Shown here: positions 1 through 9,823 of the stretch, one piece after another
Layout: the number at the start of each line of letters is the position of its first letter
How positions within the stretch are numbered: the stretch's first letter is position 1
Origin: Byssothecium circinans
Taxonomy: Eukaryota > Ascomycota > Dothideomycetes > Pleosporales > Massarinaceae
Assembly (NCBI GenBank): GCA_010015675.1
Contig: ML976991.1
Coordinates: 561,352 to 625,351 of the forward strand
Direction: 5' to 3'
Length of the DNA stretch: 64,000 bases
The notes under the pieces: model-generated
Seen by the model: only the letters and a program-made list of their open reading frames with translations
What the model was told of the DNA's origin: nothing
The model's database searches: none
Program-made: the position numbers and the translations under genes

Positions 1-727
1 TGTGGACCATGTCTCTACCATTATGGATGTTGTGGAAGGCATGCTACGCACAATTGCAACCGATTTGCAATCATCACATGTTGGAAAAGAGCTACTTGAA
101 CATCGACAACGGGACCACCAAGAGGACGGCACTTCCGTGTCTCGCACAGTACTCGCACAGCGGTGGCAAGGATTCATTGATGGGCCATGGCCCCGAATCA
201 CTTACAGCGACGCTGTAGGGCACTTATTGGAAGCCGTAACGAACGGCAAAGTCGAGTTTGAGTTCAACCCGCGAGAGAGCGATGGCCTACAAACCGAGCA
301 TGAACGCTATCTAGCCGAGACTGTCGGACGGGGCGGTCCAGTCTTCGTTACCGACTACCCGCGCAACGTCAAGCCATTTTACATGGCCCCATCAAGCACG
401 ACCACGAATGGTGCACAGAATCCGCAGACTGTCGCTTGCTTCGACCTTCTGGTTCCGGAGATCTGTGAATTGGCGGGAGGTTCTATGCGTGAACACCGCT
501 TGCCGGAGCTTTTGAAGTCGATGGAGGACCATGGTCTTGCATCAAATTCCAAAGCACAGGTCACCGGGGGCTCGTTACAATGGTACTCGGATTTACGGCG
601 ATACGGGAGTGTCCCCCATGGCGGCTTTGGGCTCGGATTCGATCGACTTCTGTGTTACCTTTCAGGAACCGCAAATATTAGAGACGTCGTCAGCTTTCCC
701 AGGTGGTATAAGCGGTGCGACTGCTGA
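1..727 (+). CDS. Asparaginyl-tRNA synthetase, C-terminal part (5' end outside window)
   Basis: Class II aminoacyl-tRNA synthetase that charges tRNA-Asn. The visible 240 residues hold the C-terminal half of the catalytic core. There is a motif-2-like stretch (VTDYPRNVKPFYM), the ELAGGSMRE segment that lines the active site in AsnRS/AspRS, and motif 3 near the end (GGFGLGFDRLLCYL). The ending NIRDVVSFPRW resembles the AsnRS ending NIRDVIPFPR. AsnRS is favoured over AspRS because of the WYSDLRRYGSVPHGGFG context. Family resemblance suggests the mitochondrial (Slm5-like) enzyme, but the targeting signal would lie upstream of the window, so localisation is inference. The frame is open from the first bases and ends at a TGA at 725-727. 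No intron is needed in the visible part. Confidence 0.85.
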   Translation, partial: VDHVSTIMDVVEGMLRTIATDLQSSHVGKELLEHRQRDHQEDGTSVSRTVLAQRWQGFIDGPWPRITYSDAVGHLLEAVTNGKVEFEFNPRESDGLQTEHERYLAETVGRGGPVFVTDYPRNVKPFYMAPSSTTTNGAQNPQTVACFDLLVPEICELAGGSMREHRLPELLKSMEDHGLASNSKAQVTGGSLQWYSDLRRYGSVPHGGFGLGFDRLLCYLSGTANIRDVVSFPRWYKRCDC

Positions 728-1733
728 CAGGAGACGGAACTGCTGAAATGCCAGTTGGCAGTTGGGGCAATCACATGGTGCCACTCTTGGAGACGGTTGT
801 GGAGCTATTCGCCCTGTATTGCCAATCGCGTCCGTATTCGTCGCACTTGTAAAATATGTATGTAGTTAAAGGAGGACACAGCATCTTCATGATGCAGTTT
901 TGGCAGACATGGTCATCTGCATCTTTAAACGAGTCTCGCAGAGACCAGTGTTGAGCATAGTACACAGGTAGCGAGTCGACACTGCGCACTATGAGCTGTA
1001 CAAGCTCTCATCAACATGACTAGTATGTCACGCGCCTTTTTGTCTCCGCTCGTACATGAAACGGCCCGCTTCTCTCAATAAGCAGCTTCAAGGATTGGAT
1101 AATGATAGCGGACAGTGAAACTTCAGGAGACAGTATACGAAGAGCGACCAAGGAGTCAACCACAGTGAGAAGGGTGTTGGCCCAACCGGCCACGGTTCTG
1201 GAGTCGATCTGATAACCCTTATCAGATCAAACTTTTTCACTGAGTCTAGTCAGTTGTATGACCGATGCGCTTTCTCCGAGTCGTAGGAAATGTCCGAAAT
1301 GAGCGGGACTTCCGTGACATTATTATCATTATCAGATGGATGAAATAATGCTTCATACATGTGTGCAGGATTTTGCAGGGCTGCACCGCAATGGGAGAAG
1401 CGGCGGCGGCGGCAAGCAGACTAGATGGCGCCTCAATTGCTCGTATGAAAGGACTGTATTTAGACATCTTTGCGGCATTCTGCTCCGGCTTCGCTAGAAC
1501 TGAAATCGGCCGTCCTTTTTGCTTGTGACGGAAGTCTCGGCGTTCGGCCCATCGTTTCGCCCAGGCCTTTCGACCTCTCCAAATCGTACTAAATAAAAGT
1601 ACTACAGCATTTTACCTCATTCTGTAGTCGCTGCGCAAGCTCCATTGCGTCCCCACGAGCTTCACTCTATCATCCCTTCGACCTCGTCTCCGCCGAAATC
1701 GCAAAGCTGGAATCCGCGTCGCCGGTACGGCTC
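728..1733. other. Intergenic, no gene seen
   Basis: About 1 kb between the AsnRS stop and the mitoferrin start. Only short open frames without recognisable domains are present, and none has a convincing start and splice pattern. The last 200 bases are probably the mitoferrin promoter and 5' leader. Confidence 0.5.
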
Positions 1734-3053
1734 ATGGCCACCCATGGGCAAGCAGTCGCGGAAGAAGCAGAACACGAGTACAGCTCCCTCGCCCGTCATC
1801 AGCGCACTGTGACAGCCTCTGACACTTTTCTAGCTATGAAGCTCTGCCGCCCAATTTTTCCCTCTCCGCGAACATGCTGGCGGGCGCGTTCGCGGGCATT
1901 GCCGTATGCCAACGAACTCGAGACGCACCGCTGGACTGACACTGACTGCACGATAGGAACACTCGGTGATGTACCCGGTCGATCTATTGAAGGTACACCA
2001 CTTCAATGAAGCTTGCTGATGCTCGATAGGCATGCGCTGACGGCTTTGCAGACACGGATGCAGCTCATCAATCCCTCGCCGACCGCCATGTACTCGGGCA
2101 TTTCGAATGCTATGGTCACCATCTCAAGGGTAGAAGGATTTCGGACACTTTGGAGAGGGTTATCAAGTGTTGTTGTAGGAGCAGGTCCGTCTCCCAGCAT
2201 CGATGGGGCTATATTGGAGAATTTGAACTGATGGCTGTCAGGCCCGGCGCATGCCGTCTATTTTGCATCCTACGAAGCCACCAAACACGCCTTGGGTGGC
2301 AATGAAGGAGGTAGTGAGGCACATCATCCACTTGCAGCCGGTACGCAAACACGCTTTCTTCCGAATTGGCGCGGGATGACTGACATAGCACAGCTGCCAG
2401 CGGCGCGGCCGCCACTATCGCCAGCGATGCCCTGATGAACCCATTTGATGGTAGGCTTCTTAAGCCCCGAAATATGAACGGCCGCTGATTGTTCTAGTCA
2501 TCAAGCAACGCATGCAATTACATGGCTCTGTGTACAAGTCTGTGCCTCATTGCGCGCGACAGGTATTCCGCAGCGAAGGCCTAGCTGCATTCTACGTTTC
2601 CTACCCCACCACGCTATGCATGACGGTACCATTCACTGCCCTCCAGTTCATGGCATACGAGTCGATATCAAAAGTCATGAACCCAACCGGCCGCTATGAC
2701 CCGTACACACATTGTTTTGCCGGAGGACTGGCTGGAGGGGTTGCTGCAGGTTTCACGACACCGCTGGATGTCATCAAAACACTGCTTCAGACGAGAGGCA
2801 ATGCCGCTGATGCCGAACTGAGAAATGTTTCGGGCTTGGTGAATGCCGCGCGAATTATATATCAAAGAGATGGTTGGAGGGGGTACTTTCGCGGGCTAAA
2901 GCCGCGAATCATCACAACGATGCCCAGTACGGCGATTTGCTGGCAAGTAACCCCCGCAATGACACATTTATCGGCCCTAATTTGACCAGGTCTGCGTACG
3001 AGATGGCTAAAGCCTTCTTTATTGCCCGAAGCCATCGGGAGCCGGCTCCGTAG
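1734..3053 (+). CDS. MRS3/4: Mitoferrin, mitochondrial iron carrier (Mrs3/Mrs4 family), 8 exons
   Basis: Solute carrier of the mitochondrial inner membrane that imports iron for haem and Fe-S cluster synthesis. Exons read as 1734-1777, 1834-1903, 1957-1992, 2052-2184, 2242-2340, 2394-2450, 2498-2942 and 2990-3053. They sum to 948 nt (315 aa), the usual length for the family. All three carrier signatures are present: MYPVDLLKTRMQ, MNPFDVIKQRMQ and TTPLDVIKTLLQTR, each matching Px[DE]xx[KR]. The stretch MAYESISKVMNP and the third repeat are typical of fungal Mrs3/4. The ATG at 1734 gives the N-terminus MATHGQAVAEEAEHDYEALPPNF, which fits the family. Intron 7 (2943-2989) starts with GCAAGT, a GC-AG intron. 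Without splicing it the frame runs to a TGA and loses the last 20 residues. Confidence 0.93.
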
Positions 3054-3680
3054 AAGCAACTGCAGTTGAATACCCACAGAAGGTGCACGGCGAACGCACG
3101 TCTAACACGACAGCGATATACACGCGGACCTGGGCGAAAAAGGCTTCTGCATACTTCCGCATTTAGAGCGCGACCAGGTCTTTGATCTCCTTTTCTTCGG
3201 CCGGATCGCATCTGGCTGTCTACATTCTGGTTTATTGTTTGGTCATACAGGTTCCGCTGGCATAAAAGGACCATGTGGTGGCGTCTCGGATCTGATGTGC
3301 TGCTTTTCCCGCGTGGAGTACAGGGCAGCCTGCATGTGTACCATAGGATTTGAAAAGTTTTGGAAGCGTTGGCGTCCTTAATGCTGCTGAGCTCGCTGAG
3401 AGACGGCCAGGAAGGTTCGTAATCGATAAAGGAGGTGGTCTAAGCTTAGCTCTCCGAATGCGACTGCGACTACTGCGACCACGGCGCATGCTTGACTCGA
3501 AATTCTTCAGATGAACTAAATCACTTCTTCATAAGCTTACGGAGTATGTTCGGTGAGGTTGTTTAGATAAAGACCCCGCGAGAAAAGCTACACGCGTCGC
3601 GACGAGCCACAGTCACTCAGCCATTACCGTACGCTCTTTGGAGTGGCAGTCGCGCTACGTCACCGGCTAGCGCCAAACCC
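3054..3680. other. Intergenic, no gene seen
   Basis: Short spacer between mitoferrin and the AAA ATPase gene. It must hold the promoter, and possibly a first small exon, of the ATPase because no in-frame ATG precedes that gene's conserved N-terminus in the open frame. An ACGCGT hexamer sits at 3592-3597. Confidence 0.4.
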
Positions 3681-6282
3681 ACCAACTTTGAAGACGCACA
3701 CGAGTGTTGGCGCGACTTCTTCAATAGCACTCTCAGCACATCAGTCTATAACGTCTACGAGACCTCGACGGCAAATGTGCGAGCTATGCGCGCGAACTCG
3801 ACACAGAAAGCCTATGACGAGGCTTTTCTTGCCTGTTCCACAGCCGTCTACTTTGAGAGCCAGGTTTGCTGCCTAAGACAACCGGAACCTGTGAGGACAG
3901 ACTCGCTGACGAGATATATTTCCAGAGTAATGAGGCCGAGGCTCTGCGCTCATGGAAGGCTGCACTAGACCAGATCTACTATCACAATGCCCACCGCCAA
4001 ACCTCCAGTTCCCGCCCCACCTCCGAGACTGATAGGGCTCTTGTAGAGTCGCTGCGCCAGCTGGAGTTACAATGCAAGGAACGAGTGGATCTTTTAGAGA
4101 CGTTGAAGAAGAGTAGGGAAGAGGCAAATGAGAATCATGCATCTGGTGCAGACCCCAAGGCGCCCACACCTCCCCCGCATACTACACCTCTTGTCTCGGT
4201 CGACTCGAACGGATCGTCTTCTAGCTGGCTAGGAGGTGGAACGATACCGCCGGTGGGCTACACAGATCTATCTAGGCCACCTCTCCCTGCCCGGCCATCA
4301 CCTGCCCCACGGAAGAGCTCAGGCTCCGGATCAATGCGCGCATTAAGCCAAACGTTGAGTGGTTCATCGTTACTGCCTACATCTGGGGGTAGGAAAGAGT
4401 TGAGAACGCCGTCTCCCGAGAAGAAGGGCCGGATGCTGAGGACACTAAGACCGGGGAGGGAGGGGAAGTCATCATCCACAAAACTTGCGACTTCGATGAG
4501 GTCGAAACCTCCGGATGCTGCGAAGGCGGCAACTCAGGCCTGGGGCTTCAAACAAAGACCAAGCTCAAGCACTATCACAAGGACATCTGCATCATCAACG
4601 CAGAATGTTCCCAAACGTTCGTCGTTCGAAAGACCACCATCGGGATCAGAGGCTCAACAACCCATTGTGCCAACCCCGGACCACGAGGTGCATCAACCAC
4701 CAGCTCCATTCTATTTTCGGTCCAGTGTTGGTTCCGAATCTGCTGCTTATACAGTTCCACCCCCAAACAACCACAGCGAACCGGAATTATCCTCGGAACC
4801 ACCGCGCACCCGAAAGCCGCTTAACCCCTCCACTGCACCCAGGATTTCTTCAGACGCTGGTCGATCAAAGAATGGACAGCAGCTAAGTGGCACCGCTTTA
4901 CCATCTTATCGCAATGAGTACCCCGAACCTGCTCTGAATCCTCGACTTGTCGCAGCTTCAGCAGCATCGAGATCTTGGAGTGATGAATCGGGAAAATTAA
5001 CACCCCCGGTCGTAGCTCCTTCGCAACAGTATCCAGTTGAAACCAATCGCAAGACAAAGCCAATTAAATCGGAGCTTGAACCCGTCAGATTGGAAAATGA
5101 TGATCAAAACTTCAAGACACGACCATCACCACGCAGGAAAGGCAAGGTAAAAGAAGAGACGGCACGCGCAGACCTTCCCCCTACATCATCATCGGATGCA
5201 GGAGATTCAGATTGTATCGAGCAGGAATCTGATGAATGGAAAGAGCGTGTCCGTGGAATATTGAAGAACCTGCCGCGAGGTGTTGATGAACAAGCCGCGC
5301 AGCAAATTCTCAACGACATTGTAATACAAGGTGATGAGGTACATTGGGACGATGTGGCAGGGCTTGAGATTGCCAAATCTGCACTGAAAGAAACAGTCGT
5401 CTACCCATTCTTACGGCCAGATCTCTTCATGGGCTTGCGCGAACCAGCAAGAGGGATGTTACTTTTCGGTCCACCGGGAACTGGCAAGACTATGCTTGCA
5501 AGAGCCGTAGCGACCGAGTCCAGATCCACCTTCTTCGCCATCTCAGCTAGCAGCTTAACATCCAAATTCCTCGGTGAATCGGAAAAGTTAGTCCGCGCCT
5601 TGTTCGCTCTCGCAAAAATGTTGGCTCCCTCAATCATCTTCGTCGACGAAATCGACTCCCTCCTGTCCGCTCGCTCTGGGTCTGGCGAACACGAAGCTAC
5701 ACGACGTATCAAGACGGAGTTTCTGATTCAGTGGTCGGATCTCGCAAAAGCGGCAGCAGGTAGAGAGCAGACGGAGAAGGAGAAGGAGAAAGGCGATGCT
5801 AGTCGGGTACTCGTACTGGCTGCAACGAACTTGCCATGGGCGATTGACGAAGCTGCTCGGCGGAGATTTGTGCGGAGACAATACATTCCCTTGCCGGAAG
5901 ACCATGTGCGGAAGAGCCAGATCAAGACGCTTCTAAGCCACCAGAAGCACGAACTCAATGAGGCGGATCTGAATCGCTTGGTGCAGCTCACTGACGGTAT
6001 GTGCATCCCAACCAATAACTCTTTTCATCCCAAATAAAGCAAATACTGACTTCCTTTATAGGCTTCTCCGGCTCCGACATCACGGCTCTTGCCAAAGACG
6101 CCGCGATGGGACCTCTCCGCTCCCTCGGAGAGAAACTATTACACATGACCATGGACGAGATTCGCCCGATGCGGTTTGAGGACTTTGAGGCTAGTTTGCA
6201 GACGATTAGGCCGTCGGTGGGGAAACAGGGGTTGAAGCGGTATGAGGATTGGGCGAGGGAGTTTGGTGAGCGCGGGGGATAG
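3681..6282 (+). CDS. AAA ATPase of the Sap1/Yta6 (spastin/fidgetin-like) group
   Basis: Meiotic-clade AAA ATPase. Exons: about 3681-3863, 3926-5996 and 6062-6282. The N-terminus ([20 protein letters not shown] onward) is a MIT-like helical region. About 350 residues of Ser/Pro-rich, presumably disordered sequence follow, then the AAA module. That module has the entry motif [16 protein letters not shown], Walker A GPPGTGKT, Walker [13 protein letters not shown], the sensor region [10 protein letters not shown], arginines in [10 protein letters not shown], and after intron 2 [20 protein letters not shown]. The C-terminal helix typical of this clade closes the protein. Intron 1 (3864-3925) splices FESQ to [10 protein letters not shown]. 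The start is unresolved: the open frame extends to about 3600 without an ATG, so a short upstream exon is likely. The cellular role is not certain from sequence. Confidence 0.85.
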
Positions 6283-6870
6283 TGTTGTTTGTTTTTAATT
6301 GAAGGGCAGCGTCTTATGTATACCATGGTATGGTTCGGGATACAAAGATTTGCATGGGCTCTGGACTAGAAGGTTAGGGGGTATGGTGTGGGTGCTGGTG
6401 TAGTCACTGTGTTGTATACGGCCAGCCGGCAAATTCTTTTCTTGTAAGCTTGGAGGATATGAAAAGGCCTGGGAGTGTGATAGTGTCTTGATCAAAGCCC
6501 TTAGAGGATTAACATCATAGGTTGATCGGCTTTTTGTTTTCGAACTTTCCACTTTTTCCATTTCAGTTGTCGTGCAGTAAGCGTCTATAGTGTACAGCCA
6601 GCCATTCAGTGCTTATGACTCCAACATAGGCTTTTGCATGCTGACAATCCGCAAGACGCCCGTAAACCATGCATTGTGCTTGTTCCTTTTCACAAGCCTT
6701 GATTCCACGAGCAAAAACCAGATCCCCTTCAATCATGCCTTCGCCGCACCCCTTTCTTTCCACGATCGATAAGCTAGTCTACTTCAGCTCCCTTCCCCTC
6801 ATCCCCACAAGCAGCCACTCCTCTTTAATTCAGCACGGATCAAACGCAAACTGAAAGAAGTAAAGATGCT
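6283..6870. other. Convergent 3' spacer
   Basis: About 590 bases between two genes that point at each other. It should contain both 3' UTRs and poly(A) sites. No gene is seen. Confidence 0.5.
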
Positions 6871-8287
6871 TCATTTCGCTACCGCAGCGCTTAGGACCTG
6901 TGTCCTGAAGAAGCCTCCCTTTGTCCGCTCGATGACCTGCTGGTATACTGATTGTGGTGGGTGGTTCATGACAACGGTGCCGGCTTGGTAGTCGATCTTT
7001 GCGTCCACGCGGGTGTCTCGGATGAGATTGACGATCCATTTTTCACCCTCGTCTTGTGAGAGGCCGAGGCGCGTTGAGAGGTCCCTGGCTTGTTGTTAGC
7101 ATGTATCGCTGGGAGAGAGGATATACGAGGAACTTACTTGATGTCAATCCGCTGATGGATCTTGCAGTAGCTTTCGGATATGAGATGACGCGCGGCATCC
7201 ACGAACTGGTCCGCCGAGTTGAGCAGGAAGAAGTCGTTCTTCAATATCACTTCCGTCTCGCTGAGCTTCTTCTGTGCCTCTTCGAAGTCGAAGTCGATAT
7301 AGAGAGCCTTGATGAAGTCGGTGACCGGGTCACTGTACTCGTAGCCTTCTTGCCTCACGATGCGGATCAGATCCTTCAACTGCTTCTGGTATGGGTTTGA
7401 CGTTCGTACACGGGCGCGGTTCGTGATGACGGCAGCGGAGAGATATCGCAGGATCCAGGGGCAGCTAGTCTGAATGGTGTTGATGTATGTGGGGCCGAAG
7501 AAGCGGTCGGTGAGGGCCTCGCGGGCCTTCTCGTCGTTGAAGAGCGGGAAGAGGGACCAGTGAATCAGCCATGTGCGCTGCTGGAGCTGTGCGAGCGGGT
7601 TGTTGATCAGACGACCGTCGATGTGCTCGGCGAGTTTGGTGATATCGTCCAGGGCGGATTCCCAGTTCGCGGAGAGGATCTCACAGGCGAGCTTGCCCCA
7701 CGAGGCTTCGCGTTCTTTGTCGTTGTCGGTGGTCTGTCATCGTATAAGCCTATGTCCCACTATAACCTTCCGAACGAGTCATGCCATACCAAGATTCGGA
7801 AGCGGGTCAACAGCTCAGCAGCATAACCGTAGTCACCCAAGCCATACTGAAACTGTCCCTGCTCGAACAACTTGTTCACCATCTCAACAGTCACGCCATG
7901 CTGCTCCTTCAAATACGCCAAGTTCTGCACCTTATCACTCCGCAAGTTCGTAACCACATTCTCATCATCCAACAGCGCGCTAAGCTTGCTCGTCTCCTCC
8001 TCCAACTGGTCCCTCCGCTTCAGAACTTGATCGCGCTTCTGCTTGAACTCGTCTGAGATGTCGCTGAGGCCGTTGATTTCCTGGTGCAAGTTGGCAGTGA
8101 AGTCGGCCATGTTCGTCGGTTTGAGAAGCTCGAGAATGATCTTTTTGCGCTCGATGGGGGGTTCCTCTTCGGTTGGATTGAACGAGAGTAGCGGGTAGAT
8201 GAGATGGCGGTCGAGGTGCTGCATCAGCTTGGGGAGCAGGTTGTATTGCTCGGCGATGCTGTCGCCGTCGATGGTAGCGGCCGCCAT
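6871..8287 (-). CDS. INT6: Translation initiation factor eIF3 subunit e (Int6), 3 exons
   Basis: Subunit of the eIF3 complex, which binds the 40S ribosome during translation initiation. Exons on the minus strand: 8287-7790, 7733-7138 and 7084-6871, giving 435 aa, the normal length. The N-terminus carries the eIF3e signature: an [17 protein letters not shown] helix, then [18 protein letters not shown] and the LKEQHGVT segment. The PCI domain occupies roughly residues 220-400 ([30 protein letters not shown], then [21 protein letters not shown]). The tail [22 protein letters not shown] is a conserved eIF3e end. Introns are 56 and 53 nt with GTATGG and GTAAGT donors. The start codon is 267 bp from the start of the divergent MRPL49 gene. 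Confidence 0.95.
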
Positions 8288-8554
8288 GCTGGGCTATTCT
8301 TCGCAGTCGGTCGTGGGAGGCGAGAAGAGGGCGTGGAGAGTCGTTGTCGTGGGTCGCGAGCGGAATTCGTTGTCCTTGGTGGGGTGCGGCAAGGTCAAAA
8401 TTGTAGCGAGAGATGACAGGGATCTTCCACGCTAGGTCGACGCTTGGACATGAACATTTGCAGACTTGACCGACCTCATCGCATCGGTCTTCAAAGTGCT
8501 GCCAACCTCGTTTCCCTTGTTTTTCTATTGTATTCTACTTCTGGTTCGTTCAAA
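8288..8554. promoter_or_regulatory. Shared divergent promoter, eIF3e / MRPL49
   Basis: The 267 bases between the two start codons must serve both genes, one for cytosolic translation initiation and one for mitochondrial ribosomes. No specific factor site can be assigned by eye. Bidirectional use is inferred from layout only. Confidence 0.5.
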
Positions 8555-9374
8555 ATGCCACGGATACAGTCTCTCATTCCTCTACTAAGGCCATTGACCG
8601 CGCCCCTCCCCCGGCAAGCCAGCCAACAGTTCCTCCGTTTCTCAGTCGCAACAAGACTGCGCATCGAGCGTACGATCTCCTGCTTGATGATGTCTTCTCA
8701 ATGATCGAGCTTATGATATGCCATAGAAACATCAGCACCTACATCGAGTTCTACACTCCCTCCGAACGCCGTACCAAAGCCAACAGAAGCCCCCTCAACC
8801 TCCCCTGACGCACGCTCACCCGCCTGTGCCGCCGATCTCGCAGCAGCAGAAGCCGACAGCGCCCAAGCACCTTCGGAAAAACCTACCCTTCCATCGAAGC
8901 GTCCCAAGGAGACCTCACCAGGCGCCGAAGCATCCGTCTCCCCATCCTCCGAATCCACGCCCCCGACTGATTACACGACTACTCCCACGCAGCAAAAGGT
9001 CAATGCAAAGCCGAAACTGAAGAAGACGCCCAAATCTCATGCCCCAAAGATTGAGCTCCCTCCGCCCAAATACCATGTCACACGCTCTTCGTCGAAGAAT
9101 CTTCCCATCTACACAGACTACAAGAGAGGTGGAAACTTGCACTTGACGACAATACGGAAGGTCACGGGGGACTTGAGTGCGTTGAGGGATGAGCTGAGGG
9201 TCTTTTTGAATAAGAAGAACGAGGAGGTCAAGATCAATAGTTTGACGAGCCATGTCATTGTGAAGGTGAGTTTGGGCGGACCAAGAGAGGAAGTGGTTGT
9301 TGCGGTAGCTAATTGTTTCATAGGGTCACCATGTTCCCGAAGTTACCGACTTCTTGAAAGCTAGGGGTATGTAA
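8555..9374 (+). CDS. IMG2: Mitochondrial large ribosomal subunit protein mL49 (Img2), 3 exons
   Basis: Structural protein of the mitochondrial ribosome. Exons 8555-8669, 8727-9265 and 9324-9374 give 234 aa. The N-terminus MPRIQSLIPLLRPLTAPLPRQ is basic and hydroxylated, as expected for a mitochondrial presequence. A long low-complexity Ser/Pro/Ala-rich spacer follows. The conserved Img2 domain lies at about residues 145-234: YHVTRSSSKNLPIYTDYKRGG, then LTTIRKVTGDLSALRDELR, ending in the Img2 hallmark GHHVPEVTDFLKARG. Splicing at 9265/9324 joins HVIVK to GHHVPE, which restores the family sequence. The ATG at 8555 is chosen over one at 8444 because the shorter protein starts directly with the presequence. 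Confidence 0.9.
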
Positions 9375-9823
9375 GAGTATGAATTATAAAAGCGATGGTT
9401 CGGGACAGGGTAATGAAGAGATGATGGAGGGGCTCAAGAAAGGAGACCGCAGTTGTACATCTTTTGTAACATATGTAAGAGCTAGTCGAAGGACTGTGAA
9501 GAATAGAAGCAATTAGGGACCTGAAAAACTGCCGTCTCTTCACACTGATGGTTACCCGGTTCGAAATTCAGTGGTTGGATTGAAAACATCGTACAAGTGA
9601 CGCTGGCTTGGACTACGGCTCGTGGTTCCAGAGCTTTGGCACGCGCCTGTATGTGAAAAGGAAAAAGAGGTTCAGAGATTCATTGTTGATGCCGATGTGA
9701 GCTTCCCTCTACGGATGCTCATGCCTACATAACCCTAGCCATGCTGCCTTCTTTTCTCCGATAGACTCGCCGTTCATAGCAGTCCGACCAAAGCGAACCT
9801 TTTCGATCCTTCATCTACTGCTC
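9375..9823. other. Convergent 3' spacer
   Basis: About 450 bases between the MRPL49 stop and the stop codon of the cysteine-rich gene on the other strand. No gene is seen. Confidence 0.5.
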
